Assembly (NCBI GenBank): GCA_037693485.1
Contig: CM075347.1
Location: 145,713,501-145,777,500 of the forward strand
DNA length: 64,000 nucleotides
Source of the DNA: Kitagawia praeruptora
Lineage: Eukaryota; Streptophyta; Magnoliopsida; Apiales; Apiaceae
Reading direction: 5' to 3'
This document shows, piece by piece, positions 41,585-53,739 of the stretch. Below the pieces are notes generated by a model. That model ran no database searches, was not told where the DNA came from, and was given only the letters and a program-made list of their open reading frames with translations. The first letter of the stretch is position 1. The number at the start of each line of letters is the position of its first letter. Position numbers and translations under genes: made by a program.

Positions 41585-42496
41585 ATGGAGAAAGAAAATA
41601 GTTCACCGATTCAAACAATTTTGAATGGCTCGAACTATATAATTTGGTCTCAAGCTATGCGCAGTTATCTGAAAGGAAAAAGACTTTGGCGATATGTAAA
41701 CGGAGATTTTACTATTCCTACAAAAGAGAAAGATGAAACTGACTCCAAACTGAAGCACCGTATTGAAGAATGGGATGTCAAAAATCATCAAGCTATCAGA
41801 TTTTTTAGAAACTCATCAGTTTCTAAAATCAATTTACAATTTGGGAACTATGAAACTGCAAAAGAAATTTGGGATTTGTTGGCTTCACGATACACTACAT
41901 CTGATCTTTCTCATCAATATCAGATTATGAGTTCATTAAGCAAGCAAAAGCAAGAGTCTGGTCAATCGGTAACAGATTTCCTCTCACAAATACAATCACT
42001 TTGGGATCAGTTGACGCCATCTGAACCAAAGTGGTCACACACAGAGGATGCAACACTCTATCAGGCATATCGTGACCAACAACGACTCATCCAATTTTTG
42101 ATGGCACTTACTCAAGATTTTGAACCAGTTAGAGCAGCTCTTCTTCATCGTGTTCCGTTGCCTTCTTTGGAAAATGCTGTAACTGAACTTATTTCAGAAG
42201 AAACTCGACTCGACATTGGCAAAGGCAAATTTGTGGAAGATATGGTCCTAGCAATACCTTCATCACTAGCCATTGATAAACCATTTTGCAGGTTCTATCG
42301 ACAAAATGGACATCTGGTCGAGGACTGCTCAACACTTCGCAATCATACATGCAAACACTGCCATCAAAAGGGTCATTATTCTACATATTTTTGCAATAAA
42401 AAGCCATCATTTCCTTCACAAAAGTTCTCTCATCCTTCCACTGGTACAACCACGGATTCTACACCGGAAACTGCATCAAATAGTGATCTTGAATAA
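41585..42496 (+). CDS. Gag of a copia-type gag-only element
   Basis: 303 codons from an ATG. The N-terminus has the copia Gag signature: a substrate-like NYIIWSQAMRSYLKGKRLW (about 17-35), then KEIWDLLASRY (about 95-105) and LMALTQDFEPVRAALL. Two zinc knuckles follow: a damaged one, CRFYRQNGHLVEDC, in which the second Cys is Tyr, and CKHCHQKGHYSTYFC with an extra residue before the last Cys. A Ser/Thr/Pro tail ends it. The frame is intact, so a capsid protein could still be made and the element moved by another element's Pol. Confidence 0.85.
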   Translation: MEKENSSPIQTILNGSNYIIWSQAMRSYLKGKRLWRYVNGDFTIPTKEKDETDSKLKHRIEEWDVKNHQAIRFFRNSSVSKINLQFGNYETAKEIWDLLASRYTTSDLSHQYQIMSSLSKQKQESGQSVTDFLSQIQSLWDQLTPSEPKWSHTEDATLYQAYRDQQRLIQFLMALTQDFEPVRAALLHRVPLPSLENAVTELISEETRLDIGKGKFVEDMVLAIPSSLAIDKPFCRFYRQNGHLVEDCSTLRNHTCKHCHQKGHYSTYFCNKKPSFPSQKFSHPSTGTTTDSTPETASNSDLE

Positions 42497-42586
42497 CTTC
42501 TCAGACAGATTTTGTCAAAAACTAGTGCTTCTTCCACCGCATTAACTGTCACCTCTGGGTCTACCATGACAGACTCTTGGGATCAG

Positions 42587-42850
42587 CCATAGACGTGACA
42601 GTGCTTCTCATTCTGACAGTGCTTCTCTAGCCATCATAATTTCCTTATCATTTTGACAGTGCTTAATTCTCCATCCATCAGAATTGTTTTTGTTCTGACA
42701 GTGTCTTATTCAGCCATCAGAAATGATTTTTCGATCTTCATTACGATAGTGCTTCTCCAGCCATCAGAATTGTTTTACCGTTCTGACAGTGCTTCTTCAA
42801 CCATCAGATTAGCTTATTATTCTGACAATGCTTCTCTAGCTATCAGAATT
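42587..42850 (+). repeat. Imperfect 40-bp tandem repeats with GACAGTGCTT and CCATCAGAAT
   Basis: Six to seven units of about 40 bp (39-48), each with TTCTGACAGTGCTTCTC and AGCCATCAGAATT. TTCTGA and ATCAGAA within a unit are reverse complements and could pair. The tract lies between the gag stop and the polypurine tract. Confidence 0.75.
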
Positions 42851-43013
42851 ACATCAGTTTGGGGAGGTGCAAAGACCAACAAAAAGGCACGATTCATCTA
42901 CATCATGTCTCCGGTTCAAAATCCTCCTACCATTTTCGGTAATTTTGTTTACAAACTCAAGCTGGTTTACAAACTCAAGCTGGTTTTTCAACCATCTTTA
43001 GTTTGAGGGGGGG

Positions 43014-43340
43014 TGTTGAAAGTCTACATTAACAGCGGTGTTGAAAGTCTACATTAACAGCATACCAACCATAGACTTTTACCAACCATAGACTTTTAAT
43101 TTAGTAGTTGGATTATCATAGACTTTTTTTACATGTAATTCAGTATAAATATGTTTATCTTGCCTATGTAATTCTTCAAGATGATTGCTTCATATCAATA
43201 CAAGAGTCATAGTTTGTTCTTCTCTTTAAACATTGATTTTCAGCTTCCCTTATGCTACATATTGCTCTTATGGTATAGATAACTCTTCTATGTTATACTC
43301 ATACACCTAACAGCAATAGCATAAGGTTCTATTTTCTATA
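43014..43340 (+). repeat. 3' LTR of the copia gag-only element
   Basis: Follows a G-rich tract (GAGGGGGGG). Near-identical to 40487-40813, including the duplicated start. Confidence 0.85.
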
Positions 43341-43483
43341 AAACCACCATTGTCATTAGTTTCGCCACCATTAAATATATGCAAGACAATGAAAAGCTCC
43401 TAAGCTCGAGCAACAACGGCTCTGTTTGAGAAATCTTATTTTTCAGAAATAAGTTACTTATTCCTGAAAAAAGTACGTAAATA
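43341..43483. repeat. Second copy of the segment at 40311-40460
   Basis: ACCATTGTCATTAGTTTCGC through CTCGAGCAACA is almost identical to 40317-40386, and similarity continues more weakly. The gag-only element therefore sits between two copies of one host segment. Confidence 0.75.
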
Positions 43484-43816
43484 TGTATTTTTTTCCGAAG
43501 TAAGTAACTTATTTTTGGAAGATATCGAAGGGTAAACTCCTCATAAACATTTTTTTCTAAAAAAAATATGTAAATATGAATTTTTTTTCTAAATAAGTAA
43601 CTTATAAACTACTTATAAGGGAGCGCAAACGGTGCCAATGATGATGAGCCGATGATAATGCCAACAACCCAACAACATATCGAGCTTGGCATGATGCATA
43701 TATTTATACACTAGTATTCATCTTGCATTGCCTCAAACTGTGAAGGCCGCGCAAACTTCATTTTGCATGAAGTTATTACTACTGTGAGTCTGTGACACTG
43801 TTGGCACACCAATTTT

Positions 43817-43827
43817 TTTTTTCTAGT

Positions 43828-43878
<51 letters not shown>

Positions 43879-44009
43879 TCCGGGCCAGTTTACGCGCACC
43901 TCGAGGTGTCCCGCTTATGTGCTTGTGCTCAGCGGGAGTCGAACCTGGGACCTTGGAATGGTAAGCTCCTAAAGTCCTGGCCTAACCAGTTGAGACACTG
44001 CTGCGGGAC
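43817..44009 (-). mobile_element. tRNA-derived SINE
   Basis: On the minus strand it begins GTCCCGCAGCAGTGTCTCAA, has an A-box-like CAACTGGTTAGGC and a clear B box, AGGTTCGACTCCC, and ends in an AT repeat and short A run. GGCACACCAATTTT (43803-43816) and GGCACACCAAATTTT (44010-44024) are target duplications, as expected for LINE-assisted insertion. Confidence 0.8.
43830..43873. repeat. AT microsatellite in the SINE tail
   Basis: More than 20 TA units at the 3' end of the minus-strand SINE, probably expanded from its tail. Confidence 0.9.
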
Positions 44010-44024
44010 GGCACACCAAATTTT

Positions 44025-44957
44025 AATTGCAAAGTCAATCATTACTGGGTATGAGTGTTAATTTTGCAAAATACCCCAAGTAAAGAGGTTCTCAAAACAT
44101 TCCATTGTATATTTGTATTCTTTATACTAGTAAAGAGGCTGTTGGGGAAGAAGAAATCATCTCATTTTGTCTGGAACGAGGTTAGGGCTCACGGGATATT
44201 AAATTGTTGGGAGTTGAGTCAAAAAGTTGGTGCAAAACGTGGATTTGGGAAGCTCTGTTCCAAGAAAAATATTTTTCAAAATCAAGTTTTTTTCGAACAA
44301 ACATATAAAATAGGTAAAAACTAAAAATCCCTCCCTAATTCGTAAACCAAAACGATCAATATTCGAACGAAATGGATTCCCTGGGGTGCTTGCAATTTTT
44401 CACTGCACACGGGCGTATACATTCAAAACCCGTTTTCTTACTTAGAATTTTGAAAAAGATGAATACTCGGTTGATTATTTAATCAGGAAAACTCAAACCA
44501 CGAATCAAAGTGAGAAGATCCATTAGATTACAATATCGGAATTCTGGACCGACAAATAATTAAGAACAAAGGTAGAAATTTAAAATTATTTTTCAATATT
44601 TGGCAAAACTAATCCGCGGGCATACATGCACGGACGTAAGAAGGATTCATAACTTGATGGATATAAATTTGAAAAACTTTATAGGATTTTTTTTGGGAAA
44701 TAAATCTTAGCTGACAAGGACTATCTGGGAACTGTTGCAAGACTTTTCTTATTATCTATATCTCTGCGTAAGCTTCTCTTATTTTCTGTATCTCTGCGTA
44801 AGCTTGTTTCTCTGCGTAAGCTTTAATGTCGAATTAAGTAAATTGCCATCACCTTGAGCGAAGGGAAGAAGTAAGCAAAAGCTCTATGAAATCGAGAACA
44901 TTTGGTTAAACTTAAACACCACACCTAGAATTGCCACGGTTTGTTGTTGGTGAAGTA
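44025..44957. other. Intergenic DNA
   Basis: No supported gene. A 15-bp word TCTCTGCGTAAGCTT occurs three times at 44761-44824. The 89-codon frame at 44055 has no recognisable domain. Confidence 0.45.
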
Positions 44958-45281
44958 CTCCCTCTGTCCCATCCATTTCTTTACAATTTCCTTTTTGGGC
45001 CGTCCCACCATTTCTTTACATTACCCAAAATAGTAAGTTTTAACACTATTATACCCACTACTTCACTTATTTTAACAACACTTTACACTATTTCACCCAC
45101 TACTTAACTTATTTTAACAATAAAATCACTATTACACCCACTACTTCACTTATTTTAACAATAAAATCACTATTACACCCACTACCTCATTTATTTTAAC
45201 AATATTACACCCACTTTACACCCACTATCCTTGACCTCCGTGCCCAGCCGCCATGTAAAGAACTGGCTGGGATGGAGGGAG
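44958..45281. mobile_element. Stowaway-type MITE, full copy
   Basis: TA|CTCCCTCTGTCCCATCC at the left and GGGATGGAGGGAG|TA at the right. Inside are three to four repeats of CACTATTACACCCACTAC and TTATTTTAACAATA. Same family as the truncated copy at 16361. Confidence 0.85.
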
Positions 45282-46379
45282 TAACTTTAAGGCCTAAAGT
45301 TCAAATAATTTTAAAAAAATGAAATGATTGAAGTCAAGGAAGACAAAACGGTAACCGATACTCGAATCTGTTGTAACAAAATTTGTAAATCAAGGAAGGC
45401 AATGTTAATGTACAAGCTTGAATTTATAACTAATGCATGTTTATGTTTTTAGAGTTGTTTACCATCCAGGGGCCGACAAATAGTTATTACAATTGTCGTA
45501 GGTTCCAGCACTAGCATCATTGTACTAAAAAACCAAACCAAACCAAACATACCCAGTATATCCCGCTCAGAGCAGGGTCTGGGGGGGGTGAGATGTACGC
45601 AGACCATGCCCCTACTTTTAACGGTAGGGAGGCTGTTTCCGTGAAGACCCCCGGCTAAGTGCACATAAGCTAAAAGTGTGTGATAATCAGATTGATTTTC
45701 TAATATTTGAAAAAGGCTCATCGTCATACCTGAGCCTATGGCTTTGAACACATGGGGCTTACCTACTAGGGAATTGACTACTCCGCTCTGCAAAACACTC
45801 CGATCTAAGATGGCATCTTGCCAAGCTCCCTGAAACTGCACAACTAGACAACAGAAGACAATATGAAGAAAAAATAAATAAATAAATATCGAGAAATAAG
45901 AACGCAACAGCCGAGCTTCTACAATAAAGCTAACCGAGACAACCCAACTCTGAGGCTCTCAATAAATGAGCCGCTCCCTAAAAGAGAATCTACCACTCTG
46001 ATCTGGCGCCTCCAAGAACACCTATCAGCGGTCATGGTCTCATTTAAGTTTATTGTACTATAATATTGTAAAGGTTTGTAACGATAGTTGTAAATTTTTG
46101 TGTTACCGGTAACATGGGCATTTGAACATTCTTTCGAGAAGATTAGTACATTGATATGACAAATATCATATAATAATGAAGCAATACAAAAATATAATAA
46201 CATGATATTTCACTGAGACATGAGTCTGTAATTGGTTTCTAATTGCCTAAATGTTTCAAGATCATTACTCTATCTCGCTCTGCAAGTGCATTATCCGGTC
46301 TTTGGCAAATGGTTGCTAGGGCAAATGGTGAAACACGTACAGCAGAAAGTAGTGCATTATCCGGTCTTTGGCATGATAG
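45282..46379. other. Intergenic DNA with a SINE-like fragment
   Basis: At about 45570-45665, GGTGAGATGTACGCAGACCA and GAGGCTGTTTCCGTGAAGAC resemble a dispersed sequence common in many eudicot genomes and often classed as SINE-derived; family not assigned. A 23-bp direct repeat (starting AGTGCATTATCCGG) occurs at 46285-46307 and 46351-46373. No gene. Confidence 0.45.
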
Positions 46380-47554
46380 TGTTAGTGCCCTAGAGACAAT
46401 GTAATCGTGTTTCTAGGAAAGACTATTTTGTTATTTAATGATTACGTTCGATCGATTATTCAATGATGATTTATTATGTCTTTATTTACTGCAAAATAAA
46501 TGTTAGAATAATAAATGTCCTTGGCATATGTAACACGTATTCTATATTTTTAAGTATGTGACTTAAAAATGAGATTTTATGAATAGTGCTAATATTCCTA
46601 AATATCCCTAATCTAGCATTATTATTATGAGACAATTATAATGCATAAAAGATTAGTATGTTTGTTGACAGATGACCACATCTCATTGGTCATAGGTATA
46701 GTGATACTAAAGTCAAGAACATAGGTGCATGTAATATTATACATGGCATTGGATTAACCCACCGTAAGATTCTACATGTTGATAATGTCATTAGAAGGAC
46801 TCACAGTGATAATGGTGTAATGATCCTTAGACTTAAGATCATTATATTTTTATACGAGGATTAATATACTTTGACAACATTAAAAGTTACCTTTGACCGG
46901 GTGATGATAAAAGTGGACATCGGGTATATTATGAGACGTATGAGAAATATGAATGATAGATAAAGGATTTAACCCTCCTATTATTAGGAGAGATATTATT
47001 GGCCTCTTGATTGAGTGGGACTATGAAAATGCATGGCCATGCTCAAATATTGATTTGTTTTAATAGTCCACTCATTGATCAAGGAAACTCGGATTAAACG
47101 TTGAAAAGGATTCTGAATACATGTCTCGAGTTTAATCTATAATATTTGGTTAAAGGGATTATATTACACAGAAACATTAATCACGAAAGGTTTAATTGGA
47201 TCACCAATTATTATTATTACTTGGGTAACAATGATGCATTACTAGATGCCTCTCATTGTTTATAATTTTATTATTGGATATTAAAATTATTGCCAACGTA
47301 ATAATAACCTAATGGGTTACACAATAAGAACGTTTAAAAGGAGTTTTAATTTAAATTACGAATTTAAATTAAATTATTAAATTCGAAATTGGTTATTTAA
47401 TTAATTGAGCTGGTCTTAATTAATTAATTAAAAGGAATTCGAATTTGATAATGAAACCTAAATCAAATTGGTTTAGAAGTCCAATTTCGATTTATGGTTT
47501 TAAAGGCCCAACTCTCTCCATATAAATACATAAGGATGTATGATTAAGGGTTAT
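46380..47554 (+). repeat. LTR-like repeat, left part, split by element 2
   Basis: Starts TGTTAGTGCCCTAGAGACAA, as an LTR would, and has a TATA-like ATATAAATAC near 47520. The second SIRE element inserts at 47554, and the sequence resumes at 60717. No coding sequence or partner LTR is visible, so a solo LTR or remnant is likely. Confidence 0.4.
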
Positions 47555-48052
47555 TGTTAGATATTGATTCAAGAGATGATCAGGATCTGGGCATTACTGA
47601 TTAGATACTGATGCTGACGTCATCAGGAATACAACGTCAGTATTTGATTATCAGGATTAGAAGCTGGTCAGTATTTGATGAAGATTCTCATCAGACCAGA
47701 GATCAAGGAAGATTGATATGTCGGTTCCTAATTTGTAGGAATGCAGCTATCATACAAGATATGCATTCAGAGTTATATGTAATTGATTTAGAATATCTTG
47801 TATTTGATAGTGCAACTGTGTACACTATATAAACACAGTTTAGGTTTTACATTATGTAATCGCTTACACGAGTTATATTGTAACCTAGCAGCTCTTAAGA
47901 ACATAAGAATTTCTTAAGAGAGTTTTGTAACAGTTTTATATCAGAGTTAATAAAGCTGTTATTGATTCATACTTGTGTTATTTGTTTTAAGTCGAAAATC
48001 TTATACAATTGTATTCAACCCCCCTTCTACAATTGTTATTTACTGGGCAACA
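47555..48052 (+). repeat. 5' LTR of element 2
   Basis: Starts TGTTAGATATTG, ends GGGCAACA. TATA-like CACTATATAAAC near 47822-47833. Contains about eight CTGATG, ATCAGG or CGTCAG words in its first 150 bp. Confidence 0.95.
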
Positions 48053-48066
48053 ATTCGTATCAGAGC
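48053..48066 (+). promoter_or_regulatory. Primer binding site of element 2 (initiator tRNA-Met type, diverged)
   Basis: ATTCGTATCAGAGC follows the LTR. The core GTATCAGAGC fits initiator tRNA-Met, the first bases do not. Confidence 0.7.
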
Positions 48067-48101
48067 TAAACTGATTAATTTAAATCAGAAATGATCTTAA
48101 G

Positions 48102-50416
48102 ATGTCGACAAGCAAGTATGAAAGCATTAAAATTCCAATTCTCAAGAAGACTGAGTATCCAACCTGGAAAGTGAAAATGTTGATGTATCTGGAAGCAACT
48201 GATCCTGACTATCTTGACAGGATCAATGATGGACCATTTCTTCCAACAAAACTAGTTGCAAGAACAGAGACTGTTGCTGAACACTATGTCATTAAGGCAA
48301 AGAGTGAATGGACGACAGAAGAAAAGGTTCAAGTACTCAAAGATGCAAAGGTAAAGAATATTTTGCATAACAGTCTTGATAATGTCATGTCTAACAGGGT
48401 AATAGCATGCAAGACTGCGAAGGAAATTTGGGATACTTTGGAAACTCAATGTCAAGGTACTGAATCTATCAAAAGAAACAGAAGGGCTCTGTTGATTCAG
48501 GAGTATGAGCAATTCGATGCTAAATCTGATGAAAGCCTTACTGATATGTATGATAGATTCTTGACTTTACTGAACAATCTATCACTTGTTGGCAAAGAGT
48601 ATGATCCAGAGGATTCGAATACCAAGTTTCTCAGAGCTTTAACTGAAGAGTGGGATATCAAGCTTCAATCATAAGGCATCAATATGATTTGAAGATGCTG
48701 TCTCTTGATGAAGTCTATGGGATGCTAAGAACTCATGATCTTGAGGTTCAACAGAGGAAGAACAAGAAAAATGTCAAAGCAAAATCTGTTGCTTTGAATG
48801 TTGAATCAAAATCAAAGGGAAAAGCTGAGGAGGTTTATAACCGAAAGAGTAGAGTGGAAGAGTCAATTCCTGATGACTCATCATCAGATACTGATACTGA
48901 GTCTGATCCTGATACTGATAATGACTCTACTGATTATGATATGATGGAAATGGTTGCTATGATAGTCAAGGGCTTCAAAAAGATGAAGTTCAGAAAGGCT
49001 AGGAAGCAAGGGAAATTCCAGAAGAAAACCTTCAATGCTGACAAAGACAGGTACAAGAAGAAAGAAGGCAAAAGCAGCAAGTTTGACAAGTCAAAAATCA
49101 GATGCTATAACTGTGATGGAATGGGTCATTTTGCAACTGAGTGCAAGAAGACCAAAACCAAAGCTCTCATTTCTTCAAGAAAGGATTGGATGGACTCATC
49201 ATCTGACTCTGAAGAGGAAAAAGTGAATTATGCTTTGATGGCTAAAACTGATGAGACTTCTGCTGGTGAAAATAAGGTATCTGAAGTTTTATTTGATTTT
49301 GATACTAATAATGTTTCTGAGCTAAGATCTTTCTTAAAATCTCTGCATATTAGTTTTAGGAGTCAATCTCTTGAAAATACAAGAATAAAATCTGAAATGG
49401 CAGAGGTTGTTTAGAGAAATGATCATCTAGAAGCTGAGTTAATTTTCTTGCATGAAGTTCAAGCAGAATGTGATAATGCTAAACACATAAAACTTGAAAC
49501 GGAGTTTAAATGTAATGAACTTGAGAGGCAACTTAAAGATGCTAATGAAAAACTCAGAACCTGGACACATTCTGGTACAAAAACTCATGAAATTATTTCT
49601 GATAAAAACTGGAAAGAGTGTCTAGGGTATAAGCCAGAAAATGAGAAAAAGGACAAAGGAAAGGTTGTTTCATCTAACCCTGGAAGAGTTATAGTTGATG
49701 ACTCAACAAATCCAAAAACCTACAGATATGTTACAGACAGTACTAAAACCAAATTAAAACCAGTTAATTATGTGTATCCAGAAATTCCCAAATCTACTTC
49801 AGAAGAGGGATCTACTTCTACACATCATTCTGAGTCTAGAACTGTCAAAAACAAGAATGTAGGTCTTTTGTCCAAGAAGCAATTAAGGGATAGAATCTGT
49901 GAGGTAACAGATAGGAAGAGAGTTCCAACTGTCAAAAGGAACAGGAATGGTAAAGTTGGAATAAACAAGGAAAATAATTATAAGTATATTCCAAATGCAC
50001 CAAGAAAAGCATGCTTTAACTGTGGTAATTCTAATCATCTTGCTATTGATTGCAGGAGGAGTAAAAAGAAGCCAACTGTAGTTCCTAAGTCTGACATTAG
50101 GAATAAATCAGTATTCTATAAACCACAGAATCCTTGTTTCCATTGTGGCAGTAAATGGCATTCTATTTATACATGTGAAGAATACCATAATTTGTACTAT
50201 AATTATTATGAGCCTTTGCCTAAGTTCAATAAAAGTGCAAATTTTGGAAAAACAAAGAACTTGAATACTAATCATGCATCTGTCAAGATAAAGACTAATT
50301 CTGATGGAGTTAATTCTGATGAAAATGTCTTTACAAGAAAATCTTCTACTGATAAAGATGTTAAATTGCATGAAAAGAGAACCCAACAAGTGTGGGTTCT
50401 TAAAAATTCTAACTGA
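48102..50416 (+). pseudogene. Gag of element 2, frameshifted and stopped
   Basis: Starts with ATG and a copia Gag domain (YPTWKVKMLMYLEATDPDY, KEIWDTLETQCQG, DMYDRFLTLLNNL). The frame shifts near 48650-48674 and continues from about 48653 in another frame, then meets TAG at 49412-49414, after which the same frame runs to TGA 50414-50416. Three CCHC knuckles: CYNCDGMGHFATEC (about 49100), CFNCGNSNHLAIDC (about 50010) and CFHCGSKWHSIYTC (about 50134). The acidic stretch SSSDTDTESDPDTDND near 48880 is written by the element's TCCTGAT/ACTGAT words. As it stands the full protein could not be made. Confidence 0.85.
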
Positions 50417-50433
50417 GTTCTTTGTGATTCTGA

Positions 50434-53400
50434 TTGCAGGGTAAAAAGAAAAATGTGTTAGTCATGGATAGTGGATGTTCTGTGCACATGACTGGAGACA
50501 AAGCCTTGCTATCAGAATTTGAGGAAAAGGCTGGCCCAACTGTGTCTTATGGAGATGGCAACATTGGACAAACTTTGGGATATGGCAGCATTGTAATTGG
50601 AAATGTCATCATTGAGAAAGTAGCTCTGGTGAAAGGACTAAAGCACAATCTGTTGAGTGTTAGTCAGATCACAGACAGAGGTTATCGTGTCAACTTTAAT
50701 GATACTCATTTTAAAGTTATTAACAAATCTTCAGGAAAGATTGCATTAACAGGTCAAAGACATGGTAACATTTATGAAGCCAACATTCACACTAATACTG
50801 AAAATCCAACTACATGTCTCATCAGTAAAGCATCTGTAGATGAAAGTTGGAATTGGCATAAGAAGCTTTCTCATCTCAACTTCAACAATATAAATGAGTT
50901 GGTTAAGAAAGACTTGGTGAGAGGATTACCAAAGGCTCTATATACTCCTGATGGACTCTGTGATGCTTGTCAGAAGGCTAAACAGAGAAGGACATCATTC
51001 AAGAGTAAATCTGAATCCTCAATTGATGAACCATATCACATGCTACACCTCGACTTGTTTGGACCAGTGAATATTATGTCCATCAGTAAGAAAAGGTATA
51101 CTCTAGTCATTGTTGATGAAAATACTAGATTTACCTAGGTCTATTTTCTTCACAGAAAAGATGAAACTGCTGAAATACTGCTGGACCATGTTAGACTTAT
51201 TGAAACTGGCACGGAATACAAAGTCAAGATTCTGAGAAGTGATAATGGGACTGAATTCAAGAATTCAGCAATGGAAGAGTTCTGCAAATACAAAGGAATA
51301 GTTCAACAATTCTCTGCTCCTGGCACTCCTCAGCAAAATGGAGTAGTTGAAAGAAAGAACAGAACTCTTATCGAAGCTGGCAGAACTATGTTGGAAGAAG
51401 TTAAACTACCTACATATTTCTGGGCAGAAGCAGTCAACACAGCTTGTTACACTCAAAATATTACACTAATCAACAGACATGGTGTAACTCCTTATCAGAT
51501 GATTAAGGAAAAGAAGCCAAGTTTGAAGCATCTACATGTGTTTGGCTGCAAGTGCTTTGTTCTAAGACCTCATCCAGAACAGCTAGGAAAATTTGAGACA
51601 AAAGCTGATGAGGCCATCTTTATTGGCTATCCAACAACAAGAGCCTTTAAAGTCTACAATCTAAGAACAAAGACAGTCATGGAGTCTATTAATGTATCTT
51701 TTGATGATAGAAAGCTAACAGGAATAAAAGAAGACTCTCATGACAGTTTGACTTTTGCAAATGAAGCTACCAACAATCCTGATGAAGTCACGTCAGATAC
51801 TGATATTCTGTCAGATCCTGACGATCGATCAATTCATGATCAAACACCTGTTACTGATGATGACTCAAATAATGCAAATGTTGAGGGGGAGCAAGAGCGA
51901 GACATCACTAGTGCTGATACAACTCAAACATCAAGTAGAGATTCATCAGAAACAGACTCAAGTGACAATCAAGATAGTATATCAGAAAGAGATAGTACTA
52001 TCTCAGGGGGAGCTTCTAGCAACTCTAGTTCTTTTGAAGAAAACACCAATCCAGGGGGAGCATCCAGTTCAAGAAATGACTTACCATCAGCAAGGAAATG
52101 GACAAAAAGTCATACTCCTGATTTAATCATTGGGAATCCTGAAGCAGGTGTTAAGACAAGAAGTGCAACTCAAAATGAATGTTTATATAATAACTTTCTG
52201 TCAAAGGAGGAGCCCAAGAAAGTTGAAGATGCACTTAAGGATGCTGATTGGGTGACAGCTATGCAAGAAGAACTGAATGAGTTTGAAAGAAATGAAGTCT
52301 GGAAACTTGTACCAAGACCCAAAGGAAGGTCTATTGTAGGTACAAAGTGGGTATTCAGAAACAAGACTGATTCAGATGGCACGATTGTGAGAAATAAAGC
52401 AAGACTAGTAGCAAAGTAGTATTCTCAACAGGAAGGAATAGATTATGATGAGACTTTTGCTCCTGTTGCAAGACTGGAGGCCATCAGAATTTTTCTGGCA
52501 TATGCAGCCCACAAGAAATTCAAAGTATTCCAGATGGATGTAAAAAGTGCATTTCTCAATGGAGAACTGGAAGAGGAGGTATATGTTGAACAACCTCCTG
52601 GATTTATTGATCCCAAACATCCAGATCATGTCTATAGACTGGATAAAGCACTTTATGGACTAAAGCAAGCTCCAAGAGCCTGGTATGAAACCCTAGCTCA
52701 ATTCTTACTGGAAAGTGGATTCAACAGAGGTACAATTGATAAAACCTTGTTTTATTTGAATCATGGTAAGGATTTGCTGTTAGTTCAAATATATGTTGAT
52801 GATATCATTTTTGGGTCAACTAATACTAAGCTGTGTGAGAAGTTTTCAAAGCTAATGCAGTCGAGATATCAAATGAGCATGATGGGTGAAATGAGCTATT
52901 TCTTAGGTCTTCAAGTTAAACAGACTGATGAAGGGATTTTTATCAATCAGTCAAAATACACAAAGAATTTACTAAAAAGGTTTAACATGCAAGACAGCTC
53001 TACAGCTTCAACTCCTATAGCTACAGCTACAAAGCTTGATCCTGATCAAGGAACTGAAGTAGATGTAACCAACTATAGAGGAATGATTGGCTCACTCTTA
53101 TATCTAACTGCTAGCAGACCAGATATCATGTATGCAACCTGTCTATGTGCAAGATTTCAAACAAATCCTAAAGAACCACATCTCATTGCAGTAAAAAGGA
53201 TTTTCAGATATCTAAAGGGCACATCTTCTCTTGGCCTTTGGTATGCCAGAGAATCAGACTTTAGTTTATGTGGCTATTCAGATGCTGATTTTGCTGGATG
53301 CAAAATAGACAGGAAAAGTACTTCAGGCAGTTGTCAGTTTCTTGGAGGAAGACTAGTTTCTTGGTTCAGTAAAAAGCAAAAGTCTATCTCCACATCAACT

Positions 53401-53739
53401 GCAGAAGCTGAGTACATTGCTGCTGGAAGCTGTTGTGCTCAGATCATGTGGATGAGAAATCAGCTAATGGACTATGGTTTGTCATTTTCAAAAATACCTA
53501 TTTATTGTGATAACCAAAGTGCTATTGCTATGACAGGAAATCCAGTTCAACATTCTCTTACAAAGCACATCAGCATCAGGTATCACTTCATAAGAGAACA
53601 AGTACTGGAAGGAACAATTGAACTTCATTTTGTTCCTACTGATCAACAGTTAGCTGATATATTCACCAAGCCACTACCTGAGGCTACTTTTACAAAGTTG
53701 GTGAATGAACTTGGAATGGTAAACTATGGCAGTTCCTGA
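50434..53739 (+). pseudogene. Pol of element 2, two in-frame stops
   Basis: Same plan as the pol of element 1, one frame throughout: protease MDSGCSVHMTGD, pre-integrase finger WHKKLSHLNF, integrase LHLDLFG, RSDNGTEF and QQNGVVERKNRTL, reverse transcriptase MDVKSAFLNGELEEEVY and IYVDDIIFGSTN, RNase H SDADFAGC, STAEAEYIA and DNQSAIA. TAG at 51136 replaces a Trp expected after FT, and TAG at 52417 falls in the conserved RLVAKGYSQQEG region. Both would abolish a complete polyprotein. The segment 51760-52080 between integrase and reverse transcriptase is Asp/Ser/Thr-rich and full of CCTGAT/CAGATACTGAT words. Confidence 0.92.

Larger units (their letters stand above)
40487..43340 (+). mobile_element. 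Copia-type gag-only LTR element
   Basis: 5' LTR 40487-40813, initiator tRNA-Met primer site at 40814, one gag ORF, a tandem-repeat tract, G-rich polypurine tract, and 3' LTR 43014-43340. There is no protease, integrase or reverse transcriptase. The LTRs are close copies and share an internal duplication of the first 25 bp. A target duplication is not visible; the right edge appears damaged (TTTCTATA instead of TTTCTACA). Confidence 0.85.

Noticed and set aside
42587..42850. Direct repeats considered as a CRISPR array
   Set aside because: Plant retroelement context, imperfect repeats, no unique spacers of even length.
45449..45907. 152-codon minus-strand frame
   Set aside because: Overlaps a SINE-like dispersed repeat (GATGTACGCAGACC) and has no recognisable domain.
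46285..46379. 23-bp direct repeat as a target duplication
   Set aside because: Too long and only 43 bp apart; more likely a local tandem duplication.
47611..47832. 73-codon frame inside the element 2 LTR, present again at 60213
   Set aside because: It occurs in both LTRs simply because they are copies, and contains only LTR words; no evidence of translation.
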